Part shown: piece by piece, positions 1 through 11,277 of the stretch | How positions within the stretch are numbered: position 1 is the stretch's first letter | How the letters are laid out: each line of letters begins with the position of its first letter | Source: Albifimbria verrucaria | Taxonomy: Eukaryota > Ascomycota > Sordariomycetes > Hypocreales > Stachybotryaceae | Direction of reading: 5' to 3' | Assembly: GCA_020081605.1 (NCBI GenBank) | Contig: JAHREC010000023.1 | Span: forward strand, 124,001 to 188,000 | DNA: 64,000 nucleotides | Position numbers and translations under genes: made by a program | The notes under the pieces: generated by a model | The model's input: the letters and a program-made list of their open reading frames with translations, nothing else | Databases searched by the model: none | Told to the model about the DNA's origin: nothing

Positions 1-233
1 AGCTAGGCTTTTAATACCCTGTAGGCCGCTAAATAGGCCCTGCAGCCACTGCGGCAGCCGCCCTGCTATAGGGCACGAAGACCTCTGTAAGGCCGCTAGC
101 CGAAGGTGGGTCGCCCGCCACGATAAGGTCTGCCGAGCCCTTATAAACACCCTCTCTAGCCGGCCCGACCTTGAGGTAGAAAAAGAGCCCCTAGTGGCCT
201 CTGCGACCCCGAAGCCCTAGGGACCCCTAGGGC

Positions 234-285
234 CCCTGAGCCCCTTAGAGGCCCTGAGCCCCTTAGAGGCCCTGAGCCCCTAGGG
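234..285. repeat. 18-bp tandem repeat inside the LINE end
   Basis: The unit CCTGAGCCCCTTAGAGGC occurs nearly three times in tandem, the last copy being shortened. The unit is a multiple of three, so copy number could change without shifting a frame. Confidence 0.8.
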
Positions 286-707
286 ACCCTATGCCCCCAA
301 GGGCCCTAGCGCGCCCTAGAGCCTCTATAGCCACGGAGCTTAGAGCCGACTTTTCGGCCCTTATAGGCACGAGCCGCTATTACTACGATATTCAAATCGT
401 AGCTATAAATAAGCCCTCAAGCCGCGAGGAAGCCTATGCTACCCTAGAGGAGGCTAGCCTAGCTAAAATAGCTAAATATAGAGCCCTAGGGCCCTATTTT
501 CGCCCGCTAATTTTCTCAGCTAGCGGTCTTATGGCTAAGGAAACCTCTAAGGCCTATAAAGAGCTTCAGAACCTTCTATTGCCTAGTGAGGCCTACTGGC
601 TGAGATACTAGCTTAGGGCTAATTTTCGCTAAAACTAAGGCTCTCTCTGCTATCTCTATAGCTAAAGATATTCCTAAGAATAGGAAATAAAAGCTATATA
701 TTTTAGT

Positions 708-880
708 ATATTTCTCTATATCTTATTATCTCCTTATATCTCTCTATATCTCTCTATATCTCTCTATATCTCTCTATATCTCTCTATATCTCTCTATATC
801 TCTCTATATCTCTTTATATCTCTTTATATCTCCTATATTTCTCTATCTCTTTATCTCTCCTTATATCTCTATATATAGCC
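708..880. repeat. 10-bp pyrimidine microsatellite (TCTCTATATC)n
   Basis: A run of TCTCTATATC units, perfect in the middle and drifting to TCTTTATATC and TCTCCTATAT at the edges. It lies directly after the LINE coding end and before the telomeric repeat, as expected for the simple-sequence 3' tail of some LINEs. Confidence 0.85.
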
Positions 881-933
881 TTTAATAGCCCTAAAAAGCC
901 CCTATAGCTAGATGCTAGAGATAGTATAATATA

Positions 934-954
934 CCCTAACCTTAACCCTAACCC
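934..954. repeat. Telomere-type repeat (CCCTAA)n, about 3.5 units
   Basis: CCCTAACCTTAACCCTAACCC: three and a half units of the TTAGGG-type fungal telomere repeat with one variant unit. The C-rich strand is the plus strand, the orientation expected at a left chromosome end. The adjacent minus-strand gene runs into it and takes its stop codon from it. Confidence 0.85.
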
Positions 955-3241
955 AACGTCCCGAGCGGCCGGAGCACTGGCTTAGGCAGATGCCGCTCGT
1001 GACCCGTGAACATGTATCCGCCCAGTCGGTCCATAACCGCAACAGCCTCCGAGTGCGCAAGGTCGAGGCCCCGCTCGCCACCATGTATATAGCGGCGTTC
1101 CATCTCGTCAAAACATAACTCAAAAACTCGCGAGTACGCGCACACAATCTTGGGGAACACCTCGAGTGGCATTGATCGGAAGATGTGCACGTATGACTCG
1201 TACTCGACAAGGTAGAACCTCATCATCTGAAAAATAGGCCCTATCACGTCCACAAAAGTCCGCTCCTCGGGGATCATCCGCCCAACATTCAACGACACCA
1301 CCTGCTCCATTCGAAAAGCCACCTCCCCGCTCTCTATAGCATCCTCGATCTGGCGGCGCTCCCTTGCGAAAGGCTTCGACTCCACTGGGTTCTCTGGCGT
1401 CCGCTGCCCACGCAAAACCTGCAACGCAACTTCCCGCTTTCGCATTGTCGCCATTGTGGCGCACGCATCCGCAGTTGGGACAGTCAGCGCAGCTGTCGCG
1501 TTCCCCTTCGTAGCAAGGAGATCTTGTGGACTATGCCGCACATTCCTCTTGATGTTGGAGTAACCCTGAAAGTATCCAAACGATAGCACATCCGCGCCAT
1601 CATTCCGGCTGCTCATATTGCCTCGCATTGCGGCGAAGAGTGAGTCGAGGAAGCCAGGCAGGGCACTCGAGGAAAAATTCCCATAAGTTGGGTGAAAGGC
1701 TTGAGGGTAGAAAGTATAATCTCGGCTACGTGGATACTCCTCGGCGATCTTGCTCCGGTCCGCCAAGAGGCACCGTGCCGTCATGGCCATTTGCGTATCC
1801 TCGTCTTCGGGTCCATTGCCCAAGGGCGTATCAGTTGATGCGCTGTTAATGCATACGGCGAGAGCGTATGAGATGGCGGAGATATTTTTAGTTCAAAGCG
1901 GCCCTGCAACTCCTCTGTCAATTTCCGAAGTCCATCGCTATCTCTAATCATCTCATCATAGTCGGCATTGTTGTCACAGTCACCACCCTCTGCACTATTT
2001 CGACCATAAATTCGTTGTCTCTCATCGAATTCTGTGGGCATCTCTTCTTCCTCGTCACCGATCGCTCCGGTACTGTTAGTATTACCCTCACGATTATTAT
2101 TATTGTCGTTACTGTCGTCTTCATCATCGTCATCGTCGTCATCGTTGTCGAAAGCAGCATGCCTCTCGCGTGGAAGACTGTAGAGCCGTTGTTGGATCTC
2201 AATCTCGATGTTAGCCCCGTAGTCGTATGCATGGAAAGCTGGCTGATGCTCCCGCCAGAAGGAATCTACGGAGGGTTCCCTGCCCAGCTAGCCCAGCCGG
2301 CCATGAACAACTCTTGAAAGTCACTCCACCGAGTGGAACTGATGCGCTGGCTATGTCGGCTTCCGGGGCGCCAGCAAGCCTCGACGCCTTCACCTACGAG
2401 CTCAGGCGCCCTAAACACACTCGTGATGTACGACCCTAATTCCTGGGCTAGATGTTTCGGCATCCCGCTCTTCGCAGCCTCCATGTCCTTCCTCCGGCTA
2501 CGTTCAGCTGCAGAAGCCGGAAGCTCCGTCATCTCGCCTGTTACCGGGTGCATAACAATGAACCAGTTCTCGCGTGTCGCAGCCTGCGCAATTCTGAATG
2601 TTCGACCTGTGATATCGAAGGATATGCCGCTGGCGTGCTTTGCTGCGTACGGCTCAGCCCAGTGCGTAAAGGATATGGTGATGTTGTCGAAAATGGGGCC
2701 GTCGTTTTTCGTGATCGGTCGTCCTGGCTTCCCAATAATACTGAGGAAATCGAGGAAGAATTGGGGAAAAAGGCGTCGGCAGGCTTGGCTTGGGTACCGC
2801 CCTCTCGGTTGGATCCATAATCGATCGTGTATCTCTCCTGAAGCATGTTCAGAGCATCGGCTGGCTCAAAAGTGTCACTGAGGGTTCTCTGGATGAACCG
2901 GCGAGCTGTAGATCCCATCATATCGCGTTAGTTCTTTGCTAAGGTTGAATATCCTTCTGGGAAGCGCACTAACCTCCGAGACGATAATTGCCTGTCGTGT
3001 GATCCACTTTCCATGTTCGAAAAGATTTAGTGGAAGAGGATTCTCCAAACTGTATTCCATCGTGCCCAGTTTCTGGTCCTTCACGTTCGGGGAATAGATC
3101 GCTGCTGAACGCTACGGGCGTATCGAGGCCTGACAGTCCATCGTCAGATAAACCGTCCTCCTCCATAGTATCCCAAATGGTACTCGCAGGCACGTCTGCG
3201 GACAGTGATGGCATGGCTGTTGCTGAAAAGTCAATTGACAT
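948..3241 (-). pseudogene. Large conserved fungal protein, 3'-truncated by telomeric repeat, multiple frameshifts
   Basis: Successive minus-strand reading frames form one protein of about 700 residues with no function I recognise. Order: acidic Ser-rich N-terminus (from 3241); SLENPLPLNLFEHGKW; an intron from about 2968 to 2884 with a CTAAC branch site; a THWAEPYAAKHASG segment followed by HPVTGEMTELP; an Asp-rich tract near 2110-2150; and a C-terminal 290-residue frame (948-1823) with FGYFQGYSNIK and FTGHERHLPKP. Frames change at the intron donor, at T5 2705-2709, at CCC 2278-2280 and at TT 1846-1847. Each change is cured by one extra base of the same kind. The reading frame ends at a TAG supplied by the telomeric TTAGGG repeat, so the original C-terminus is missing. 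The strong codon continuity suggests it was a functional gene recently. Confidence 0.6.
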
Positions 3242-3885
3242 TAAGGGCAGCCTTGGTGCCTTATTAAGGTCAACTCCCTTGTCCTGATTATTCGGGCATA
3301 TATTGGTGAAGCCAAGTTTATCTGTGCCAGCGTGCCTCTACACATGCCTATCTATTATATTTCTATCCAAACTGACCCGTCTCAATCAGGGTAGATAATC
3401 CTTACCTGCCTCCCGATTTCAACAATTGACACATGTTCGCCCAGTCGCCAGCACCGCACAGCGAAGAGTAAGTAACCCTATCCTCCCATCCTTCTGGGAG
3501 GGTAAAGCCCCATGGGAATTGGGTTCTTGACTACGGGAAATGAAAGTGGTCGCTAAAGCAAACCCTCTGTCGTAAACTCAGTGTGAAGCCAGCCAGGGCG
3601 GTGCATCCACCAACTGGTCTTCTGCTTCTCTCATTCCGCTTCCCACGGGCTCTTCTCTTCGTTTATGCAACGCGTGTGGTTGAAAGCAAAGAATGCTGTC
3701 TCACCTATGGCATTGGATTTCCCTCTTCTCCTGCTACTCCTCCTACACTGGGTAACGAATGCGGAAATTGTTGTCTCTGCGCGGATAATTCGACGTGTTT
3801 TTTTTTTTTTTTTTTGTGTCTCTGCGCCCTTGTGTCCCCCTTTCTCCTCCTTCGCTTGTCTTCCTCCCTCACACAGCCCCTAGAT

Positions 3886-6068
3886 TCACCTCGCTGATTG
3901 GGCCCTTGGCCCAGACATCCATCTTGGTATGGTCCTAGGCTTCGATTTCTTTGCTGGCGCGAATGCCCTTGTTCGTGACGAACCACTGATCTGCTCTGTT
4001 ACTGGCGTTCCAACACTTGTCAACGTGAATGCTCCTTGTGTTGAATTGGGCTGTTCAGTAGTGCTACCCTGTACGGCCTGTTGCGACAACTTCATATTAT
4101 CCTCGCGGTCCATTGATGGATCCATTTCACTTCTTGGAGGTGTACTTCCCGTGTTCTCTGTGCGATGGTCTTGGTTTATATGTTGTGAGGGTAGTAAGTC
4201 CCTGGTTGGGGTAGTAGCATGCTGCGTTTGGATGTTATGGATGTAATTTTGTATCGATTCCCGAATACCTTGCTCCAAGGTCGCTGTCGCTTCAACAGTA
4301 GGTGTAAGTAGACCTACCTCGTCCCGAGCAATTGCCGAGGCAACCTGACTACAGACGGTCCTCACGAGGGCAGGGATATGCTCGGTGTTTCTGGGCGTCT
4401 CCCCGGGCCAAAAGCATTCCAGTCGGGTCGAAGGACATGCCCGTCCGGCGTGCCTACGAAATCACGTACTAGCGTAAGGAGCCGAGCCCATGAGCGGTGA
4501 GAAAAGCGGGTTTCGTAGCCTGCCCGGTCGACGTTCGGACCATCATCACTCGATAATCCATGTGCCATGGGCTCCTGTAAGCCATCTATGTTGTCCCGAG
4601 CGAAATCCAAGACATGTCCTTGTAGCTCCACGGCCTTCTCCACGATGATAGACTGATCTTCGGGTGGTAACGCCGATGTCCATGCCTTGAGTGCCATCCC
4701 AAGATGCTCACGTATCAGGGTTTTGTTCTGTGTTACGTGGCTCTGCGCGTTGATGGCGGCAGCACTCGCAGGATCAATCCAAGCGACAACGTGATGCAGT
4801 ATGCATGTCATGTACAGGCCATGTTGTCTCTTGATCTTGTAAGGGAGCGAGAAAGTGACGTCGGGCGTAGTGGCCAGGAAGCTCTTCAGCCGCTCGTACT
4901 CAGCATCTTTCAGTGACGTGAGAAGCCCGTTAGTCCGCACGCGTCGGTTCTCTTGTGTTGCGTAAAAAACAGCATCCACGTCCACCGAAGTATCCCCTTC
5001 CGTGTGACTGAATTCGCTTGCCAGCCGCTCCCAGTCCCGATGGCTTATCATAGCGGCGGCATCTATGGGCAGCGCTTCAAGGGTGTCGAGCAGAGCACCG
5101 AGCTTGGCGAACCAATACTCGTCAATGCGAAGACTCGCCATCCATTCGAACATCGAAATGTTAAAGATGCCAAACCCAACCCGCGTCGTCAACAAGCGAT
5201 TGATCATGTAGGGCCAACTGTTGTGGTTCCACAGTGTTACAAGCCTGCGAGTCGGAAATTTTTGCTCGCCTCCAAGTCGAAGCTTCTCGACCAGCTTAGA
5301 GTCAACTGTGACCTGGCCATTCTCGTCCACGATGTCGCTATCAGGATCAGAGATGATAGACGCGAGCTGCATCCAGATTTGCCCGTGAGAATCAGGTAGC
5401 GTCGGGTTCGTACGGTTTAATCGCATCCTGATCTTAAGCTGGTTTGGAAGGCGATCTGTTTAAATGTTATTAGCTTTCCATACTTCTCCTGCACCAGGAA
5501 AATGCATGATCCTCTGCCCCCTTTCCTTCTCCTCGGAAAGACATACCTTCATCGTAGAGCTCGCACATCCACCACAGGTCATCTTCTTGACCTCCTATCT
5601 CCTCGACATACTTGCGCAGCGCGCTTATTCGATGCTGGCCCGTGATTAATTCCACCTTTTTATCGTTGACCATGGCCCAGTTCAGGAAGCGTGCCTCCTT
5701 CTCCCGGCCGCCCTCGGTCACATTAGCCACGCTCTGCACTTCCGCGGCGCTGCAGAGCCCCGATATCCAATGGTCATAATTGCGGCGCTCCAAACCGTCT
5801 TCCCTGAAAATCTTCTTCAGATACTCAACATGGTTCTCGTCTACTTCGCGGTTTTTGTTGTCGCTCCACGTAGTATCAAGTACATCCAGTCGTAACATCC
5901 CTACAGCTAGAAGATATGGCCTAGCCAATTCCTGGCTGATTCTCCTTCATTGAATTTTTGCTCTTTTTGTCTTCGCCTCTTGCCGGGCTCCCTTGTCGAC
6001 CCGCCGGGGTCATGGTCGTCTCGTTTTCTTTTCAATCTGGTTTGCCGCTTCTCCAATGATGGTGCCAT
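3886..6068 (-). pseudogene. ParB-like fungal protein (GQHR motif), frameshifted
   Basis: ATG at 6068 opens a basic N-terminus with two nuclear-localisation-like clusters (KRKR, KRRRQK). The frame then shifts near 5930 into a segment with VDENHVEYLKKIF and ITGQHRISAL; the GQHR element corresponds to the G-x-H-R signature of the ParB/sulfiredoxin fold. An intron of 91 bp (5456-5546; GTATGT...AACAG) joins LYDE to a long helical region that continues to 4362. One missing G in the run at 4401-4404 (CCCC on the plus strand) separates this from a 159-residue Gln/Thr-rich tail ending at 3886. ParB folds bind DNA or act as nucleases or CTPases; the role in fungi is unknown. The two breaks are single-base, so it may be an intact gene with assembly errors. 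Confidence 0.6.
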
Positions 6069-6783
6069 GTTGTCTAACGGGGTTATTGCAACCTTCCCAA
6101 AACCACTTATAATAGGCGGGTAAGGCGTACTGTTATATCTTCAGAGATGTATGAAGAAAGATGGTCCCAGTGTTCAGAATGCATGAACCACACGCCGATA
6201 TATCTAGTCACTTGACCCGTTAGTTAGCCTAGCACTCAGACATATGCAGGCTCAACATAAACCATCATCGATAAATATAATCCACTGCAGCAAGTAGGTG
6301 GATGATGCTAAATACGTCTTCAGGCTGTTCATATAGGGTAGCCCGACGCGGAGACCCGCATTCGAGTTGCCCCTTGATTATGTCTTTCCTACTACTAGAC
6401 CAGCATCTTCCCTTGCCCCCATTAATTTTCTAATGTCTTACCAACAGCGCGAATCTCCTTTTCATCCAGCCCAGCCTCCTCCTCCTCTCGTACTTTCTCA
6501 TTCTTATTTTCACGTTGTCCCCCGCCTACTACAACTATCACACGAAAACCATCAACAGTGCCTTAACTACTACTAACGACGAAAATGCATATGTGATATA
6601 AGGGTTGGTAATACTACTACCAGCTCTGTATTATCTCGGATCCTTCGGTGCCTTCGCTTATCTTCTTTAAGAGGCAAGAATAAATGCAGAGCTGGTTCAG
6701 TTATGCTTCTCAGTTATGCTCCCTTCGGCTTAGTTTTTACTTAATCATATCACCCCTCTTCCCCTCCCCGGTTGTGTAACATT

Positions 6784-7023
6784 ATGCCCCGTGGGGCTTT
6801 AACCTACCTCTAACTTCAACCCTGTCATCGCATGCCCCGTGGGGCTTTGCTCCGCTTACTACTACTACTACTACTGCTCTTACTCGGTGATTACCAGTAT
6901 TTCATGCCCCGTGGGGCTTAGGCCGACCCGTATCTTCAGCCCTATTGTTGCATGCCCCACGGGGCTTTGACTAGGTCTGCCCTTCTTTCTGGGTATACTA
7001 CTAATTTGTAGCTGGCATGCGTC
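6784..7023. repeat. Tandem 120-bp unit with four GCCCCGTGGGGC palindromes
   Basis: ATGCCCC(GT/AC)GGGGCTT occurs four times, with starts at 6784, 6832, 6904 and 6952. The spacing is 48, 72 and 48 bp, so the block is a 120-bp unit duplicated once; the 48-bp sub-blocks also align outside the palindrome. The fourth palindrome has its central GT inverted to AC. The rest of 6069-7249 holds no gene I can support. Confidence 0.8.
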
Positions 7024-7249
7024 ATAACCGCAGTTAGGAGTTAGTAGTGGTTAGTGAGTATAATGACTTACAGACTCTGCTTCATGCCCATACTCTCTTA
7101 ACCTTAACCCTACCGTACTGGCTCGGTCGTACCGCTCTACCTAACACTTGGCTCAGTGAGGGTCACGGTTAGCTGTACGGTCATGTTATACCTCTCCTAA
7201 AATCCAGTATAGGTCTTTCATACATACAAATCATTCCTCAGTCTGTACG

Positions 7250-7964
7250 CTAAAAGAGCCCAATAACCCCGTTCTCTCGGAAAAGCTCCTTCACTTGTTC
7301 AATACCTAGTAGCTGGTCGACGTCAGTCCGTAATATTCCTGCCATGGTGTCCCGCAGACCAGGATCATGGTCAATCTTGGATGAAAATGCCTCAGCCAAG
7401 GCTGATATAAAATCATCCACATTCTTGATTGGCCCAAGTCCATTGTTGTGGTCGGTAACTTCCTCTCTGATTAATGATTGTTTGAACTTAGCTATAGCTA
7501 AGGGTTTGAGTTCTGATAAACCGTAGCACTCTGCGAGCATATACACCCTCACGTGTAGCAAGAGTGGTGATGTAGAGGGCTCTTCTTCAATCGACCGAGG
7601 CGTATAGTCGTCATTATAAAGGAACTGAATAACGCAGTCTACTGCATTGGCATCTTCGGAACCGAAGTCGATAAACCCTCCACACAGAGCATCTTGGCCG
7701 TTCGTTCCAGCACTGCACCTTCTCATCCGGCAAATACCTTCGAAGCCGGGACACCGGAGACAAACCAACACGTGGTGTACCTTGTACGATGCTTTCACCG
7801 TCTTCACTACAAGGTCAGAGCCTTGGCCACTGGCTAGAAGCCTGCATGGCGTGATTATCTCTTAGTGTCGCTGCCTAGGATTCTAGGTGACAGCCTTACC
7901 TCTTCGAATGCTTTAAGAGTGAAGAAGGCTTGGTCTTCGACGTTGCACCGGTCTTCTTCGGCAT
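7250..7964 (-). CDS. BTB/POZ-domain protein
   Basis: The first exon starts at ATG 7964 (MPKKTG...) and ends at 7900. A 58-bp intron (7842-7899, GTAAGG...TGCAG) joins it in frame to the BTB core: GSDLVVKTVKASYKVHHVLVC, then FIDFGSEDANAVDCVIQFLYNDDYTP and HVRVYMLAECYGLSELKPLAIAKF. The order (SDL, buried HxxVC, YMLAxxY, LxxLA) is the classic fungal BTB fold, used for dimerisation or as a Cullin-3 adaptor. About 207 residues, a normal length for stand-alone fungal BTB proteins. The segment between the first helix and FIDF is shorter and Cys-rich compared with relatives. No frame break is needed, which is unusual in this window. Confidence 0.75.
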
Positions 7965-8981
7965 TGCAATGTGGAATTAGTCTTTGCGAAAGCAGGTTGA
8001 CAAGGTTACAAGGGCCGTTAAGCAGGTTTTAGGAGTTCCTACTAAGCAGCAATCCCAAGCTCGGATTTATTTGGGGCGTACAAAATATATAAATGCTATT
8101 CCCCGCTTTTCTACCTTAACTCTCCATTCCAGAGCATGGTCGAATGGGGAAATGGGAAGAGAGGGGGAGAAGGGGTTAGTGAAAATGGCCAAACTGTATT
8201 AATATGGTGGTATCATACCCTGATCTAGATTCCACGTGAGCTCCACAAATGGATATCGCGCCAATTCAATTTAACACATGTCAGTCCAGACCGCAAGGCA
8301 CGTGAACGTTCGTCTTAATCGATCCGGAAGGTTTGAGCCAAGGATGTATTCATGCTTGATTCATACAAATGCTCGAACACTGTCTGCTGAAACACAAGAG
8401 ACAGGCGAACATTGCTCGAGACAATGGACGATATCTCCTCCTCCAAAATTCATGAAGATGTAATCATCTTCAGCACCCGCAAAATAAATGCATGGAATGC
8501 GACTATACAACGAGGTTCCATCATTATCCTCGGCGGCAGTCATGAGGTACTTCGAGATATACTTGACTACAGAAAAGCTACCAATGCTATGAATCGGGGT
8601 TTGGCCGAGGGCATCTCCAAAGAGAATATTACAACTGAAAGCCATGATCTTATCTTCACATCATCATCATCATCACCTCCACCTGATGAAGCCTTTCAAC
8701 TCATTCAAGGCAATGAGACGAAGGTACAATATAGTGCTGATCTTCTCACGCTTCGACAAGCATACTGATCTATAGAATAAGCTGGCCGCGGCTCAAGGAG
8801 GGCCTGAAACCCCGAGCATGATCGCAGGGAATGTTCAAGCGTTTACCGACGACGGCGGATCTCTTTCAGTCGTGCTTCGAACTCGTTAGATGGCTGGGTC
8901 TGGATTGTCCTGTTTGGTAACAAGACATCGACGATGAGCTCTCCGCTCATGCACGTAAATTGCTTACAATACTGTTAGTCG
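7965..8981. other. No supported gene
   Basis: Short opposing ORFs only (8361-8645 minus, 8412-8768 plus). The minus-strand one has a faint ankyrin-like GQTPIHSIGSFSVVKYI stretch that I could not extend. A (CAT)n microsatellite sits near 8659. Confidence 0.4.
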
Positions 8982-9320
8982 TTATCGAATTAACAGATCC
9001 ATGGCAGCATTACCAGAAGAACGAGCAACAAGCTCTGAGGGGCAGTGAGATTTAAGAAGCGCTTTCGCCTCATCCTGAAGCACATCCAAATCATTCATAG
9101 CCTTTTCAACACTCGCGGGTCGATCTCCTTCGCTCTGCCATCGCTTGATGTCTTGCGTCAGTTTCGCAATCCTCCGCTGTTTCTTGTTCCATTGATGGCA
9201 TATGTTACATACTTGATCTTCGTGGTTTGTAGCGAAGATCAGCTTGAGGCCACATGTTTCGCCAAGGCGATACTCCCACTTGCACTGCTGTTGAAAGCTC
9301 CCCATTTCCAGTTCCCACAT
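8982..9320 (-). CDS. Small CxxC / coiled-coil fungal protein
   Basis: About 112 residues from ATG 9320 (MWELEMGSF). It contains CGLKL, then CNICHQW (CxxC), then a charged coiled coil (KKQRRIAKLTQDIKRWQSEGDRPASVEKAMNDLDVLQDEAKAL). I recognise the C..CNIC..W-KKQRRIAKL-x-DIxRWxxEG pattern from small uncharacterised proteins abundant in Fusarium and allies. Paired Cys residues suggest metal binding, but the domain is unnamed. The single exon has no break. Function unknown. Confidence 0.55.
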   Translation of the reverse strand: MWELEMGSFQQQCKWEYRLGETCGLKLIFATNHEDQVCNICHQWNKKQRRIAKLTQDIKRWQSEGDRPASVEKAMNDLDVLQDEAKALLKSHCPSELVARSSGNAAMDLLIR

Positions 9321-10183
9321 ATCCAACGTGTTTGGTTATAAAAACACATCGTTTGGTAGCAAGGAGAGATGGATATCATTGATGCGGGAACCTAGGATAT
9401 TTATGATCATGGACGTCGGCCCTAGGCGCTGCTGTAAGGGGCGTACTGTACTATGATTCGTTACCGACGCGGCGGAATCACTGTGATTCCTGTTACGCAT
9501 GCTTACCAACGCGATGGGACCATTTCAAATCCGGCGCTATTGGTGCCCTCAAGTATAGCCAATAACGCTATGATTAAGCGAGTCGGACAGTATGCTCAAT
9601 TCTGCCTTGGAAATAGCTTCAGGATAAGACTTGACTGAGCTGTTGGTGTTCGCGCTCTTCTAAATGAATGAAATCAACTGCGTCAGTCCGCAATAGATGC
9701 ATCTGGTTGGATATATGATGTCCCCACAATCCATACGACTCCACCCTCTCTGATAACGAACCCTTGCTGGGAGGGCAAGGTTTAAGCCCCTCCACTGCTG
9801 TGAGCAATCCTTGCTCTCGGAGCCGGATTCGGTGAACCACGGCTCATCCGGAATGGTGTTTGAGATGTTTAACTAGAAGTTCTTACTGTGCCGGATGACT
9901 CTCTCTTATATGAAAGTGGTAAGCATTATAAAAGAGACAGTCTCAAATAGAACTTATAACCAGAACTAGATTTTACCACTCAATCAGGGCATATTTCAGA
10001 ATGTTTTACCACAGAGACGGTGGAAATTACTGAAGGAGATGAAGCACCACGCGAAGATGAAAGAGAATCGAAGGCATGTAGTCATTGTTCCAACTTAACA
10101 CGATAGTTGATAGTTCAAAAGCACATGAAGAGAAATATATCTGTGATTATGCATCCATGAACTGCGTAAGGAAACTTAAGTGG
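9321..10183. other. No supported gene
   Basis: Only short ORFs in both directions without recognisable motifs. Confidence 0.5.
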
Positions 10184-10770
10184 CTAGTAGGTTGCAGTTA
10201 ACGCTGCGTTGGCCAAAGCATCTGCTTCATGGTTGAAATCGCGTGGGATATGATACCACACGACCTGCACACCGACCATAGATAAGAGCTTCGTCTCTTC
10301 ATACAACATCCTGAAACCTTGACTATTCTTGATGGCCTCTCCTCGACGGTTGTAATAGACTTGATTCTGATCATCCAAGGTCCATGTTGACATATGCTCG
10401 CAAATACAGTCAACCAAGTAGCTTGAGTCGGTACCAAGAATAAGTCGAAAATGGCTAACATCCCGCAGTTGGTCAGGATGAGCACCTGGCAATGAAGCCT
10501 TGACTAGAGAACGACGCTCTGGAACAACAGTAGACCGGACCATACGCATAGCCTCTACTGCTGCTGTAATCTCTGCCAGCTGGTTCGTTGGGTTTTTGTA
10601 TCTATGATGCGAGAAATGTTTTTCGGTGAGCGTAGCCCAAAATACGCACCAATTGAGGCCTTGACAGCAGCTAGCCCGTTGGATGGGCAGGCACCATCAA
10701 TAAAGACCACAACTGAGCGACGAGTCCCTGCATATATGTGTTCATAGGTGTGGTGTGTGGGGTGTTTCAT
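10184..10770 (-). pseudogene. RNase H-type protein, one frameshift
   Basis: Two frames together give a complete RNase H fold. The first acidic residue is in FIDGACPSNG, the second in QLAEITAAVEA, the third in LGTDSSYLVD, and the last in FNHEADALANAAL; the stop is at 10184. The family normally cuts RNA of RNA/DNA hybrids. The non-canonical insert VYYNRRGEAIKNS and HIPRDFN before the last Asp match the fungal stand-alone subfamily rather than a LINE domain. The frames are separated by one missing base in a T5 run at 10593-10597. Upstream of the first ATG (10770) the same frame also encodes YCATCGVTWL..., a possible zinc-finger N-terminus, but no start codon lies above it. The ORF at 10767-11111 is not assigned. 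Confidence 0.65.
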
Positions 10771-11277
10771 CGCAGCATCCAGCCCTTTCTCCCCCACGAG
10801 CCAGGTGACACCGCAGGTTGCACAGTATGTGAGGGTACCTGGACTGGGTCGCTTTCAGTGTTGACCGAGATGTTCTGAGTGTTCGCAGGGCCAACAACTT
10901 GTTCGTCATTTCGTGATTTGAAGCGTGCTGTGGAGCCAACGAGAATGAAGACTCGGTCTTGATTGGTCATTTTCGCGAAGAATGTGCCGATAAGCTTTGC
11001 AATATCAAGGCTCCAGAACGCTAGTAGATGTCGTGAGGCATATGTGGGAGATGAGTGGAGTATATGTCTGCCCAGTTTCTCAGGCACCAGATATTTCTGG
11101 CTTTTGACCAATAGCTGGTCGTATCCACGTGGCTGCCAGGTTGACCTGATTGGACGTCACTACTCATCATTCTCTAGTCCATGTCCTGTGCCCTATTTCC
11201 AGCTCGTTAAGACTTGCTTTGCCTGATTCTTCTATCGAACCCATCTACTTTGCCACTCTGCTTGGGCATTGACGATT

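Larger units (their letters stand above)
1..905 (+). mobile_element. 3' end of a fungal non-LTR (LINE) retrotransposon
   Basis: Two open stretches, about 62-224 and 291-611, read like the extreme C-terminus of fungal LINE polyproteins. The first carries an EDLCKAASRRWVARHDK-type segment. The second (106 aa) has the FYDIQIVA / YRALGPYFRPLIFSASGLM pattern and a terminal WL, which I recognise from Tad-like elements. Frames differ between the two, so the copy is degenerate. Reverse transcriptase and RNase H lie outside the window or are lost. The coding end is followed by a simple-sequence tail and then telomere-like repeats. It could alternatively be a different orphan repeat family; the LINE assignment rests on remembered C-terminal similarity. 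Confidence 0.55.

Noticed and set aside
7094..7110. TTAACCTTAACCCTA resembling a telomere repeat
   Set aside because: Fewer than two clean units; likely chance in an AT/C-rich stretch.
8361..8645. Possible ankyrin repeat on the minus strand
   Set aside because: Only one weak GQTPIH-like segment; no second repeat in any frame.
10767..11111. Minus-strand ORF upstream of the RNase H gene
   Set aside because: No motif; overlaps the RNase H N-terminal frame and could not be joined to it by a splice site.
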